Below are positions 10,828-20,973 of a stretch of 64,000 bases of DNA, piece by piece. The position numbers and the translations under genes were made by a program. The first letter of the stretch is position 1. Every line of letters begins with the position of its first letter. The notes beneath the pieces are model-generated. The model made no database searches. It saw nothing but the letters and a program-made list of their open reading frames with translations, and was not told the DNA's origin. The DNA comes from an uncultured Sphingomonadaceae bacterium (GTDB taxonomy: Bacteria > Pseudomonadota > Alphaproteobacteria > Sphingomonadales > Sphingomonadaceae): the NCBI GenBank assembly GCA_947501695.1, contig CANMWO010000003.1, positions 583,001 to 647,000 of the forward strand. The letters run 5' to 3'.

Positions 10828-11736
10828 CTAAGCAGCATTGCTATTACCGTTTGATTCCGGATCATCGGGCCTATCCATAGCCTGCAGCGGTCGGCCCAAG
10901 GCCTTGGTGCGCTCCATTGCGCCAATGCCGAAAATCGGGTGCGGCTGGGCCATATATTGGCGAGGCGTTAATCCCATAAAGCGCTTAAAGTCACGATTGA
11001 AATGAGCTTGATCATAATAGTTGAGGTCCACGCACTCGCTCCAGCTTTGCGACGGATCCATCAGAGCCTGGCCCAATGTGCGGACAAAACGCTGTCGCCG
11101 CAGGAGCAATTTGGGGAGAAACCCGAAAACCCGGTTCGAAAAGCGACTGAGCTGCTTTGTATCCATTTCCAGTCGTTCGCATAGCGCGCCGACACTGTCG
11201 ATTTGAGGATCGGTGAGCGCGAGATGGGCCGCTTCGATCCGATCATCTTCGGCATCGGATGGCTGAAGGGCCTCCAAGAGCATATGATTGAACGTATCGA
11301 CCATCTCTGCTTCGGTTTCTAAATTCCGGATGGCGGCCCAGATTTGCGCAAAAAGATCAAATTTGTGCGCAGTTTCGACATCAATCACCTTATTGGCCCA
11401 GCGCGATGCCGGCTGGCCAACAAATTTGTACCAGCCGAGAGGTAGCAAACCAAATGCAGCGATTCTCGCAGATTTGCTGGAAATGGGCCCGGCCAGACTG
11501 GTCGGGCCTGTCATGGCTGCCAGCGGCGATGGCTGCGGTTTATGGGGCGGAACCGTCATGTTTACGCTGCCGCGGTAGATGTAACGCATGCTCGCCCATT
11601 GGGGTAGCAGCTGGTCCGATATCTCGGAACCATTTTGACTATCAATCTCGGTGAAATAATAGGTCGTAAGATAGCGCTGCAGCGGCGGCGGCGGCAGAAT
11701 AAACCGCGTTTTGCTAACGGGCTCTAATGGTTGCAT
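10828..11736 (-). CDS. AraC family helix-turn-helix transcriptional regulator
   Basis: C-terminal AraC-type signature NYYDQAHFNRDFKRFMGLTPRQYM. Confidence 0.88.
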   Translation of the reverse strand: MQPLEPVSKTRFILPPPPLQRYLTTYYFTEIDSQNGSEISDQLLPQWASMRYIYRGSVNMTVPPHKPQPSPLAAMTGPTSLAGPISSKSARIAAFGLLPLGWYKFVGQPASRWANKVIDVETAHKFDLFAQIWAAIRNLETEAEMVDTFNHMLLEALQPSDAEDDRIEAAHLALTDPQIDSVGALCERLEMDTKQLSRFSNRVFGFLPKLLLRRQRFVRTLGQALMDPSQSWSECVDLNYYDQAHFNRDFKRFMGLTPRQYMAQPHPIFGIGAMERTKALGRPLQAMDRPDDPESNGNSNAA

Positions 11737-12503
11737 GCAATCGCCTCTAGCACATCATCGATGCGCGCCTGATCACCAATTGCTAAAACACGGCCGTCGG
11801 ATTCGGCATGGAGCGGTTCGCCATTCCAATCACACATCATGCCGCCCGCGCCATCGATTATCGGCGCCAGCGCGGCATAATCATGCAACATCAAGCCCGC
11901 TTCGCAGACGACATCGACATGACCGCTAGCGACCAGACCGTAATTATAGCAATCGCCGCCATAGATAATCTTGCGCGGCGCAACTTTGCTGACAAGACCC
12001 ATGAAATGCCCGGCATCATGCTCGTCAAATTGATGCGGTGTTGTGGTCGCGAGCACTGCGTCTTTCAATTCGCGGCAGCGTGCAGATTTCGCCGGGACGC
12101 CGTTAAAGGTGGTTGGTCGGCCAACAACGCCAACCCAGCGTTCCCGCGCAATCGGCTGGTCTATGATTCCGAGTAACGGCCAACCATCTTGCATCAGTGC
12201 AATCAGCGTCCCGAAAATGGGCCGACCAGCGATAAAGCTGGTGGTGCCATCAATCGGATCGAGCACCCATTGACGGGAAGCGCCTTCGTTGATCGTTCCA
12301 TATTCTTCACCGATAATGCCGTCTTCCGGGCATTCGGTTTCGATTATTTTACGCATCGCGGCTTCTGCGGCACGATCTGCCTCTGTTACGGGCGTAGAAT
12401 CGCTTTTCGATTCCTGATCAAATTTTGCACGGAAAAGCGGGCGGATGGCTTCACCGGCGGCTTCCACGAGTTTTTCGGCGAGTGCTATATCTTTGGGGGT
12501 CAT
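11724..12503 (-). CDS. hisN: Histidinol-phosphatase, inositol monophosphatase family
   Basis: GEEYG, WVLDPIDGTTSFIAG motifs; HisN-type length. Confidence 0.87.
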   Translation of the reverse strand: MTPKDIALAEKLVEAAGEAIRPLFRAKFDQESKSDSTPVTEADRAAEAAMRKIIETECPEDGIIGEEYGTINEGASRQWVLDPIDGTTSFIAGRPIFGTLIALMQDGWPLLGIIDQPIARERWVGVVGRPTTFNGVPAKSARCRELKDAVLATTTPHQFDEHDAGHFMGLVSKVAPRKIIYGGDCYNYGLVASGHVDVVCEAGLMLHDYAALAPIIDGAGGMMCDWNGEPLHAESDGRVLAIGDQARIDDVLEAIACNH

Positions 12504-12568
12504 AAGCCCCTAATTGACAGCAAAATGATCCTTTGGCCAGTGCCGGTCTGCGGAAAATACGAAGCGAA

Positions 12569-12949
12569 TCAGGTTCCTTCTGGCTCGACGGGCCGCCAAG
12601 CCCAGAGATAAAGGATCAATCCCGCTATGATAAACATGGCACAGCCGGATAACACCCACGCATTGGCATACCAATATTCACCCCAGGAAAATTCTCCGGC
12701 CATGATTTTTTTCCAGCCATTGAAATGTTGCATGGCCGCCACGACGAGACCCAATGCCGCGAGTACAGACGATATCCAGCGATTCAACCAATGCCGTGGG
12801 TTGCTTAACAGAAGTAACCCAAGCAAACCGATGACGGTACGTTGGGCACGACAATAGGGGCAGATGTAAACCCAGTCGACCCATTCAGTCATCCAAGCAA
12901 AAAGTGAAATGAATATAGCTAGGATCGCGATATGGATGCGATATTTCAT
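12569..12949 (-). CDS. Small DsbB-like integral membrane protein with a single CxxC
   Basis: 4 predicted TM helices; WVDWVYICPYCRAQRTVIGLLGLLLL resembles the DsbB first Cys pair; start at MKYRIHIA. Confidence 0.55.
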   Translation of the reverse strand: MKYRIHIAILAIFISLFAWMTEWVDWVYICPYCRAQRTVIGLLGLLLLSNPRHWLNRWISSVLAALGLVVAAMQHFNGWKKIMAGEFSWGEYWYANAWVLSGCAMFIIAGLILYLWAWRPVEPEGT

Positions 12950-13004
12950 CAAAACTTCTAAACTCGGCAAATCAGTCTCTCCATTTTAGAAAACAGAAAC
13001 TATC

Positions 13005-13940
13005 CTAGTCCCATAGACTAGACACACTGGTTTCGTCGGCAATCCGTTTAATCGCTTCACCTAAGAGGGGCGCGATGGTTAGATGTCTGATCTTATCTGA
13101 ATCTTTCACAGCATCCGTTGCGCCGATAGAATCAGTAATCACGAGTTCTTTAAGCCCGCTATCATTGATTCGCGCTACTGCGCCGCCTGACAATACGCCA
13201 TGGGTAATATAGGCGACTACTTCGGTGGCCCCTTTTGCCTTTAATGCGTCTGCTGCATTGCACAATGTTCCGCCGCTATCGACGATGTCGTCGATCAAGA
13301 TACAAAAACGTCCCGAGACATCGCCAATGATATTCATCACTTCCGATTCACCAGCACGCTCGCGACGTTTGTCGACGATGGCCAATGGCGCATTGTCCAA
13401 GCGCTTGGCCAGTGCGCGGGCGCGAACCACACCACCAACATCGGGTGAAATAACCATCAATTCATGCCCAGCAAAGCGCGCTTGGATATCAGCGGACATA
13501 ACCGGCGCGCCGTAAAGGTTATCGGTAGGGATATCGAAAAAGCCTTGAATCTGTCCGGCGTGCAGATCAACCGATAGCACACGGTCCGCGCCGGCTTCTG
13601 TGATCAGATTAGCAACCAATTTGGCAGAAATCGGTGTTCTTGGTCCCGGCTTTCGATCTTGGCGCGCATAGCCGAAATAGGGAATGACGGCAGTGATGCG
13701 CTTGGCCGAAGCACGGCGCAGGGCGTCGATACCTATTAGCAATTCCATCAAATTGTCATTGGCCGGAAAACTTGTCGATTGCATGATGAAGACATCTTCA
13801 CCGCGGACATTTTCATGAATTTCGACGAAAATCTCATCATCTGCAAAACGTTTCACGCTGGCATCTGTCAGTTTGATATCCAGATAATCGGCTACGGATT
13901 GCGCGAGCGACAAATTGCTGTTGCCGGACATGAGTTTCAT
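13005..13940 (-). CDS. prs: Ribose-phosphate pyrophosphokinase
   Basis: [22 protein letters not shown]..., [18 protein letters not shown]-binding loop. Confidence 0.97.
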   Translation of the reverse strand: MKLMSGNSNLSLAQSVADYLDIKLTDASVKRFADDEIFVEIHENVRGEDVFIMQSTSFPANDNLMELLIGIDALRRASAKRITAVIPYFGYARQDRKPGPRTPISAKLVANLITEAGADRVLSVDLHAGQIQGFFDIPTDNLYGAPVMSADIQARFAGHELMVISPDVGGVVRARALAKRLDNAPLAIVDKRRERAGESEVMNIIGDVSGRFCILIDDIVDSGGTLCNAADALKAKGATEVVAYITHGVLSGGAVARINDSGLKELVITDSIGATDAVKDSDKIRHLTIAPLLGEAIKRIADETSVSSLWD

Positions 13941-14052
13941 TGCGTGGCTTCCCCCGAGAGCAGGCCAGCCATTGCATCAGAATCGCGGACCCTATGTGAA
14001 TGATTCGCGACCCTGTTAGACAGGTGAACCGCAAATCAAAAGCGCCTTTTGG

Positions 14053-14859
14053 TCAAATCCAACCAGTTTGTTTCAACTTTGCGACATAGGCTCGGGAAAC
14101 CGGGACTTCGAGGCCATCTGATAGCAGCAAGCGCAAGTTCCGTCCGTCGCGTTTTGAGGTCAAGATCGCATCGCGCGCAACCCACCAGCTTCGATGCACC
14201 TGCATACCCTCCAATGGTTCCATTTCCTTGATCGCATCGCTGAGCCGCAGCAGCAGCATTTCGGTACGTTCGTTACTGTGGACACGGACATAGTGATCTT
14301 CGACGCCCAAGGCGATGATCGGGCTGGGAAAGCCGGTCGATAACCGGTCATGCAATTTTGTCTGTACCGGGACAATTTTCGCGGGTTCAGGCTCCATTTC
14401 GGGCAGTTTCGTTTCCCGAACCGCATCGTTTTCGGTTTCTGGACTATCCGGCCCAAACAGCAACCGCATGAACAGGAAGATGCCAAAACCGATCAAGGCG
14501 CATTGCAGGTATAATAATAGGAAGCGGTCACCCCATAACGACGGATCGAACCGCATGCCTGACATGGCGAAGCCGATCAGGAAGGTGAGCGGCAAGGCGG
14601 CGATCGCGGTTGCTAGCAGTTCGGCGGTCCAGAACGGCATGGCGATGCTTTCCCGAAGCCATCCCGCGCTGATCGAAACCGGTCTGAAAATCGCATAGCC
14701 GATGATGATAAAACCGACCCAATAGACAAGGCGCAGGGCCACCGGCATGGCATAAGTGCCAAACGGGCCAAGAAAACCGAAGACCAGCCCGATAAGCGCC
14801 ATGACCAGCAATTCAACGGCGATCCATCTGACGGACCATTTTCTGACATTATCGCTCAT
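14053..14859 (-). CDS. Membrane-anchored LytTR-type DNA-binding regulator
   Basis: N-terminal TM segments followed by VEDHYVRVHSNERTEMLLLRLSDAIKEME...GMQVHRSWWVARDAI (LytTR). Start at MSDNVRKW (14859) favoured; alternative 14892. Confidence 0.85.
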   Translation of the reverse strand: MSDNVRKWSVRWIAVELLVMALIGLVFGFLGPFGTYAMPVALRLVYWVGFIIIGYAIFRPVSISAGWLRESIAMPFWTAELLATAIAALPLTFLIGFAMSGMRFDPSLWGDRFLLLYLQCALIGFGIFLFMRLLFGPDSPETENDAVRETKLPEMEPEPAKIVPVQTKLHDRLSTGFPSPIIALGVEDHYVRVHSNERTEMLLLRLSDAIKEMEPLEGMQVHRSWWVARDAILTSKRDGRNLRLLLSDGLEVPVSRAYVAKLKQTGWI

Positions 14860-14884
14860 ATTAGCCCCCGAACCACCATCCCGC

Positions 14885-14913
14885 TTACCCATTGACGCTT
14901 CGTGAATGGGTAA
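14885..14913. promoter_or_regulatory. Perfect inverted repeat TTACCCATT-N11-AATGGGTAA upstream of the LytTR gene
   Basis: 9-bp perfect arms read directly; lies 5' of the preferred start of the LytTR gene. Confidence 0.45.
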
Positions 14914-15030
14914 ATCGCCTGTTTTTGGCGCATTCTACGAATAAGGGACAACCACCGGCGTAAGCAAGCTGGAATTGCGTTTTCGGATGATCAAGCTGGC
15001 TTCCAATCAAACGAACCAACGGGGAAAATC

Positions 15031-15588
15031 ATGGCGAAGCCGAAAGATGCAGTGCAATCTGAGATGCAAAAGAACAGCGGGTATAATATTCAGAATATCA
15101 TTCTGGTTGTTGGCGCCACACTATTAGCAACCTTGGTTCTGATGGCATTATCGTCGCTGTCCGGCGGTTTTGCTTCCAGCGTAGACACCAAGGTCCCGCG
15201 AAGACCTGCTATCAGTCTGCCCGTCATGATTCACCTTGCGACGGTAATTCCAGCTATTCCGTTGGGTGCCTATGTGCTGTGGCGCAAAAAAGGTGATCGG
15301 CTCCACAAGCATATGGGCCGCGTCTGGGCTGCGTTGATGGTGACCACGGCCATTGCGAGCTTTTGGATTGGCCGTCCCGGCTCTGGCATTGCTGGAACCG
15401 GGTTTAGCTTCATTCATATTTTCTCTGTCATAACGCTTTTTTCCATCCCCTATGGAATCTGGCAAATTCGGCGCGGTAATGTGAAGGCGCATTATCAGGC
15501 CATGCAGGGCCCCTATATTGGCCTTCTGGTCGCTGGACTATTTGCGTTCCTTCCGGGGCGGATCATGGGATCTTTAGTATTCGGATAA
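15031..15588 (+). CDS. DUF2306-like multi-pass membrane protein
   Basis: LATVIPAIPLGAYVLWRKKGDRLHKHMGRVWAALM...FSFIHIFSVITL pattern. Confidence 0.75.
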   Translation: MAKPKDAVQSEMQKNSGYNIQNIILVVGATLLATLVLMALSSLSGGFASSVDTKVPRRPAISLPVMIHLATVIPAIPLGAYVLWRKKGDRLHKHMGRVWAALMVTTAIASFWIGRPGSGIAGTGFSFIHIFSVITLFSIPYGIWQIRRGNVKAHYQAMQGPYIGLLVAGLFAFLPGRIMGSLVFG

Positions 15589-15642
15589 ATCATTTGGAAC
15601 AATTCATTTGCTCCGCGCTGTGCGGCTTTCTATCAGGGCAGG

Positions 15643-17298
15643 ATGACAGCACAGCTTACCATTACCCTTGCCCAAATGACTCAGGCGGTTGGCGATTTGC
15701 GCGGCAACGCCGATGCGATGATCGCGATCTATCAGTCGAAACCGGATAGCGATCTGATCGTCTTTCCGGAACTGCAACTCATCGGTTATCCGCCAGAAGA
15801 TCTGGTGCTGAAACCAGCGGTAGTCGAACGCGCGGAAACCGAATTGCAGCGATTGGCGGAAGCAACGGCGGACAGTGCGCCAGCGATGTTAGTGGGGTCT
15901 ATTTTCCGAGAGGACGGCAAGCTCTACAATGGTATCGCTCTGCTCGAAGATGGCCAAATCAAGGATGTGCGGTATAAGGTTGAGCTACCCAATTACGGTA
16001 CATTTGATGAAAAGCGCCTGTTCGCTTCTGGCCCCCTGCCTGAGCCGATTACTTTTCGCGGCTGCAAAATCGGATTGCCGATTTGTGAAGATGTCTGGTT
16101 CCCGACAGTCTGCGCCCATCTGAAAGATCAGGGCGCGGAAATGCTGATTTCTGTACATGGCAGCCCGTATGAAATTGAAAAAGATGATCGCCGTCTGGGT
16201 CAAGTGGCGACGCAGCGCGTTCGTGAAACCGGGTTGCCGCTGCTCTTCCTGAACCGCATTGGCGGTCAGGATGAAGTGGTCTTTGATGGCGCGAGCTTTG
16301 TCCTCAACGGCGATACGGGGATCATGCACCAACTGCCGGACTGGGATGAAGCCGTTGTCGATACCCAATGGTCGAAAGGTGCGGGCGGCTGGACTTGCGC
16401 GCCCGGCGAGATCCACAAGCTCGATGATCATCCCGCCGATATTTATAACGCGATGATAGTTGGCTTACGCGACTATGTGAATGCCAACCGCTTTCCTGGC
16501 GTTATCTTGGGACTGTCTGGAGGCATTGATAGCGCTTTGTCTGCCGCAGTGGCCGTTGATGCGCTCGGCGCTGATCGCGTTTGGTGCGTCATGATGCCCT
16601 CGCGTTTTACCAGTCAGGAAAGTCTGGACGATGCAGCTGGTTGCGCCGAAATGCTGGGGACGAAGCTCGATACAATTTCGATTGTGCCAGCGGTTGAAGG
16701 TTTTGACGCCATGCTTGAAGGCAGCTTTGCCGATGAGGATGTCGATATCACCGAAGAGAATATCCAGTCGCGCATCCGCGGCGTTACACTTATGGCGATG
16801 AGCAACAAATTTGGCCATATGCTGCTCACCACCGGCAATAAAAGCGAGATGAGTGTCGGCTATGCTACGATCTATGGCGATATGGCTGGCGGTTATTCCG
16901 TTCTGAAAGATGCTTATAAACTAACCTGTTTCAAACTGTCGGAATGGCGCAATCGCAACAAACCGTCGCTTGGCATGGGGCCAGATGGACCGGTTATGCC
17001 GGACACCGTTATAACCAAGCCGCCGACGGCAGAGCTGCGAGAGGATCAGAAGGACAGCGACAGTTTGCCCAAGTATGAAATTCTCGACCCCTTGCTTCAC
17101 GGTCTGGTTGAGGAAGAGCTATCTGTTACCGATCTCGTCGAACGCGGTTTTGACCGAGAAACAGTGATACGGATCGAAAAACTACTCTATATTGCCGAAT
17201 ATAAACGGCGGCAGGCCCCTCCCGGCGTGAAACTGGGCACCAGAAATTTTGGCCGTGACCGACGCTATCCCATCACCAATGCATTTAGGACAATATGA
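15643..17298 (+). CDS. nadE: Glutamine-dependent NAD+ synthetase
   Basis: Nitrilase domain (FPELQLIGYPPEDL, PICEDVW) plus synthetase SGGIDSAL motif. Confidence 0.95.
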   Translation: MTAQLTITLAQMTQAVGDLRGNADAMIAIYQSKPDSDLIVFPELQLIGYPPEDLVLKPAVVERAETELQRLAEATADSAPAMLVGSIFREDGKLYNGIALLEDGQIKDVRYKVELPNYGTFDEKRLFASGPLPEPITFRGCKIGLPICEDVWFPTVCAHLKDQGAEMLISVHGSPYEIEKDDRRLGQVATQRVRETGLPLLFLNRIGGQDEVVFDGASFVLNGDTGIMHQLPDWDEAVVDTQWSKGAGGWTCAPGEIHKLDDHPADIYNAMIVGLRDYVNANRFPGVILGLSGGIDSALSAAVAVDALGADRVWCVMMPSRFTSQESLDDAAGCAEMLGTKLDTISIVPAVEGFDAMLEGSFADEDVDITEENIQSRIRGVTLMAMSNKFGHMLLTTGNKSEMSVGYATIYGDMAGGYSVLKDAYKLTCFKLSEWRNRNKPSLGMGPDGPVMPDTVITKPPTAELREDQKDSDSLPKYEILDPLLHGLVEEELSVTDLVERGFDRETVIRIEKLLYIAEYKRRQAPPGVKLGTRNFGRDRRYPITNAFRTI

Positions 17299-18632
17299 CC
17301 ATAAAAACCCGCTTCGCGCCCTCTCCAACGGGCCATCTTCATGTCGGTAACATCCGAACAGCCCTCCACAATTGGATGTTCGCCAAGAAAAATGGCGGTG
17401 AATTCCTGTTGCGGCTGGACGATACCGACAAAGAGCGGTCCAAGGAGGAATATGTCACGGCCATTCGCGCTGATCTGGCTTGGCTTGGCATCAACCCCGA
17501 TAGCGAAGAGCGGCAGTCGGCGCGTTTTGATCGTTATGAAGAGCGGTTTGAAGAACTGAAGGCAGCAGGCCGGGTTTATCCCGCTTATGAAACCGCGCAG
17601 GAATTGGATCTCAAACGTAAGGTGCAGCTCGGGCGCGGAAAGCCGCCAACCTATGACCGTGGCGCGCTGGATCTGACCGACACAGAATTAGCTGCGTTTG
17701 AAGCTGAAGGCCGCAAGGCGCATTGGCGCTTCAAGCTGGACCATGATACGCCGATTGTCTGGACCGACCTGATCCGTGGTGATCAGAATTTTGATCCGGC
17801 CCTGCTCTCTGATCCGGTAATCCGGCGCGAAGATGGCAGCTGGCTCTATATGCTGCCTTCGACCATTGATGATATGGATATGGGCATCACCCATGTCGTT
17901 CGCGGCGAGGACCATGTGGCCAATACCGCTGTCCAAATTCAGATGTTTCAAGCCTTTGGCGCGAGCACACCCGAATTTGCGCACGAAGCGCTACTAATCG
18001 GGACGGAGGGCAAGCTTTCGAAGCGGCTGGGTTCATTAGGCGTCGGCGGTTTTCGTGAACGCAATATCGAGCCGCAATCCATCGTTGCCTTGCTCGCACG
18101 GATCGGCACCAGCGACCCGGTTGAGCCGATTGCTGACGTTATGACGCTAGTGGAAGGCTTTGATTTCACACGCTTTGGACGGGCGCCAGCGCGTTTTGAT
18201 GATGAAGAGCTGGCCCAGTTGAATCAGAAGATCGTTCACCTGTTGGATTATGCCGACGTGCAAGAACGCCTACCCGATGCGATGACGGCGGAAGGCTGGG
18301 AGGTCATTCGCCCAAATTTGCATGATATGGGAGAGATTGATCGTTGGTGGCAAGTGGTTACCGGTCCTGTGGCGGTTGCGGAAATGTCCGACGAAGATGT
18401 TGATTTTCTACGACAAGCGCATTTGGCGCTAGAAAACCTGCCATGGGCCGAGACTATCTGGAAAGATTGGACAGGGGCGCTCAAGGAAAGCACCGGCCGC
18501 AAGGGCAAGCCCTTGTTCATGCCGTTGCGCCAAGCCATGACCGGCCTTGATCATGGTCCGGATATGGGTGCGTTGCTGCCGCTTATAGGCCGGGAATCTG
18601 CTCTCGAACGTCTGAAAAACGCTACGTCATAG
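17295..18632 (+). CDS. gltX: Glutamate--tRNA ligase
   Basis: MTIKTRFAPSPTGHLHVGNIRTALHNW; KLSKR motif. Confidence 0.95.
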   Translation: MTIKTRFAPSPTGHLHVGNIRTALHNWMFAKKNGGEFLLRLDDTDKERSKEEYVTAIRADLAWLGINPDSEERQSARFDRYEERFEELKAAGRVYPAYETAQELDLKRKVQLGRGKPPTYDRGALDLTDTELAAFEAEGRKAHWRFKLDHDTPIVWTDLIRGDQNFDPALLSDPVIRREDGSWLYMLPSTIDDMDMGITHVVRGEDHVANTAVQIQMFQAFGASTPEFAHEALLIGTEGKLSKRLGSLGVGGFRERNIEPQSIVALLARIGTSDPVEPIADVMTLVEGFDFTRFGRAPARFDDEELAQLNQKIVHLLDYADVQERLPDAMTAEGWEVIRPNLHDMGEIDRWWQVVTGPVAVAEMSDEDVDFLRQAHLALENLPWAETIWKDWTGALKESTGRKGKPLFMPLRQAMTGLDHGPDMGALLPLIGRESALERLKNATS

Positions 18633-18688
18633 GGAGTTATTTCGGACCGTAGAGCGTTTCCGAAACCTCATACTCTTGCTTTTTATAC

Positions 18689-18706
18689 GTAATGGTATAA
18701 CATCAC
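18689..18706. promoter_or_regulatory. Candidate Zur-box-like palindrome GTAATGGTATAACATCAC
   Basis: 18-bp imperfect palindrome (14 of 18 positions symmetric), about 80 bp upstream of the TonB-like CDS; resembles alphaproteobacterial Zur operators (GTTATNNTATAAC-type). Confidence 0.45.
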
Positions 18707-18786
18707 ATGTGACGGTGCGGAATTATAGCGCCACATTATGGGGCAACTGCACTGTCATCCGAGGAGACGGATGAAAGGACAGACTT

Positions 18787-19458
18787 ATGAGCTTCACATC
18801 AACTTACGCCCAGAAACCACCAAATTATAAAGGGATCAGCCTGACCGTTGGTATTCATGTACTGGTTGTTGCCGGTATCATGGCAATGCCCGGTATCGAT
18901 TTGCCAGGCAAGCTGCCAAACGTCGTGGCAACTTATAACGTGAAGGAAAAGCCAAAGCTGGTCGAAATCAAGCCTGAGCCAAAGGAACAGCTGGTCGAAA
19001 CGCCAAAAAGGCCGCGCGAAGCGGCAAAAGTAACGCCAGTTGTTCCACGGCCAGTTTTTAACGATCCGCCCGAGAATAGTTTCGCGAGCGTGGAGAATGG
19101 AATTGATTTCAGTGGTACGGGTGGCAGGATAGTGGTTCCTGTCGAGCCGATAGAGGTCATTCCCGACCCCATCATTGCCGACGCCAAGTTGAACGCACGG
19201 TATAGCAAACAGTTTCAACCGCCTTATCCCTCTGGGCTTTTGCGGATGGGCGAAGAAGGCATGATCACCGTTCGCGTCCTCGTCGGAACAAATGGGCGTG
19301 CGAAGCAAATCGAGTTGATTGACAGCCCGCATGATGGTTTCTGGACAGCGACCAAGCGCCACGCGCTAAAGAAATGGCGGTTTGAGCCAGCGACAAAAGA
19401 TGGCGTGAGATTTGAAAGCTGGATCACCCTAAAAGTCCGGTTCCAGATTAATAGTTGA
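18787..19458 (+). CDS. Energy transducer TonB
   Basis: N-terminal TM, Pro/Lys/Glu-rich spacer (KPKLVEIKPEPKEQLVETPKRP), C-terminal TonB fold (YPSGLLRMGEEGMITVRVLVGTNGRAKQIELIDSPHDGFWTATKRHALKKWRFEPA). Confidence 0.88.
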   Translation: MSFTSTYAQKPPNYKGISLTVGIHVLVVAGIMAMPGIDLPGKLPNVVATYNVKEKPKLVEIKPEPKEQLVETPKRPREAAKVTPVVPRPVFNDPPENSFASVENGIDFSGTGGRIVVPVEPIEVIPDPIIADAKLNARYSKQFQPPYPSGLLRMGEEGMITVRVLVGTNGRAKQIELIDSPHDGFWTATKRHALKKWRFEPATKDGVRFESWITLKVRFQINS

Positions 19459-19547
19459 GCCACAGTCGGTTAAGGCCAGCGCTGCCCTGCAGAAAATCTG
19501 CAGCTTCGGGGCTGGCCATAACCGCTTTAGCTCCCTATTTAGCAATC

Positions 19548-19958
19548 ATGAAAATGTTAAAAGATGTTTCCGTTGGTGGCGGTTTGAGGGACTTGTTCAC
19601 CCTATTACGGCGGAGTCCCAGGGAACAAGCGCTTCCCCTTTTTCTGGCTTTTCTCTGTTCGGGGTTCACATTTTTCCTGTTCATCATTGATCCGAAGATC
19701 AATACCGATACACCGAAAAAACAAGAAATTACCTATGTCGAAAACTGGTCGCTAGACCGCACGGACGAAGATATATTGGCTGATCGCTGGTATGTCCAAT
19801 GCCTGAAAGACAAGCGGGACGAGAAACGGCGCGAAGCTATGAAATCCTTGGGACGGATGTCGGGTATGGATGTCGACGAAATTGAGCGTCAAGCCAAGGC
19901 AGATCGCTTAGCGCGAGGTGATATTGAAGTAGAGCGGCCAGCTGGCGTAACATGCTGA
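19548..19958 (+). CDS. Hypothetical protein, single TM
   Basis: Start at MKMLKDVSVGGG (19548) preferred to ORF-track start 19455; one TM followed by charged C-terminus. Confidence 0.6.
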   Translation: MKMLKDVSVGGGLRDLFTLLRRSPREQALPLFLAFLCSGFTFFLFIIDPKINTDTPKKQEITYVENWSLDRTDEDILADRWYVQCLKDKRDEKRREAMKSLGRMSGMDVDEIERQAKADRLARGDIEVERPAGVTC

Positions 19959-20929
19959 AAGGCAATGCAGATGCGCGCTATATGGCCGCAGCCATCGCTT
20001 TGTCCGAACGCGGACGCGGCCGAACTGGCGACAATCCCAATGTTGGTTGCATCATCGTCAAAAATAATATGATTATCGGACGCGGCTGGACCCAGCCCGG
20101 CGGACGCCCCCATGCTGAAGCCATGGCCCTGGCGCAAGCAGGCAAGGCTGCCAAAGGGGCCGATATGTTCGTGACGATGGAGCCTTGCGCTCATCAGAGC
20201 AAACGGGGCCCGACCTGTGCTGATTTGGTGAAGGAAGCAGCCCCGGCGCGAGTAATTGTTGCGACGCTGGATGTGGACGAGCGAACCCGACGGCAAGGAA
20301 TCGACCGGCTTGGCGGGGCTGGAATCTCCGTATCAGTAGGTATTCTCGAACAGCAGGCGCGGCGCACGATGGCGGGATTTTTTACCCGCATGGAAAAACA
20401 GCGCCCCCATGTCACCCTCAAACTCGCCTTGTCGCTGGATGGGTGTATCGCAATGGCCGATGGCGCCAGCAAATGGATCACCGGTGCCCGCGCCCGCGCG
20501 CATGCGCATCTCGAGCGGGCTCGCTGTGATGCGATCTTGGTCGGTTCTGGAACAGTGGCGGCGGATAGTCCTAGCCTCGACGTTCGCCTGTCCGGTCTGG
20601 AGGATCGTTCGCCGAAACCGGTAGTTCTCGGCAAAGCGGAGATTGCAGAGCATTGGACCGAAATTTCAGAACCCGCGGCCATTGGTGGACTGGACGAAAC
20701 AAATTGGCTGTTGGTTGAGGGTGGAGCAGCGACAGCGGCATCTTTCCTGAAAGCTGATCTGGTTGATCGCTTGCTACTCTACCGTGCGCCAATCATCATT
20801 GGTGGCGGTTTGCCCGGCATTGGCGATATCGGTCTAGGCAGTCTTGACGTCGCCCATGGCCAATGGAACCGGCAGGATCGCCGTGACCTCGGTCAGGATA
20901 TACTTGAGATATACGAACGCGCCGCCTAA
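19952..20929 (+). CDS. ribD: Bifunctional diaminohydroxyphosphoribosylaminopyrimidine deaminase / 5-amino-6-(5-phosphoribosylamino)uracil reductase
   Basis: NPNVGCIIVK, GGRPHAEAMAL, MEPCAHQSKRGPTCADL. Confidence 0.94.
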   Translation: MLKGNADARYMAAAIALSERGRGRTGDNPNVGCIIVKNNMIIGRGWTQPGGRPHAEAMALAQAGKAAKGADMFVTMEPCAHQSKRGPTCADLVKEAAPARVIVATLDVDERTRRQGIDRLGGAGISVSVGILEQQARRTMAGFFTRMEKQRPHVTLKLALSLDGCIAMADGASKWITGARARAHAHLERARCDAILVGSGTVAADSPSLDVRLSGLEDRSPKPVVLGKAEIAEHWTEISEPAAIGGLDETNWLLVEGGAATAASFLKADLVDRLLLYRAPIIIGGGLPGIGDIGLGSLDVAHGQWNRQDRRDLGQDILEIYERAA

Positions 20930-20973
20930 GTTCGGGGCCTAAGTATTACACCCAAACTTCATAAAGGCTTCCC

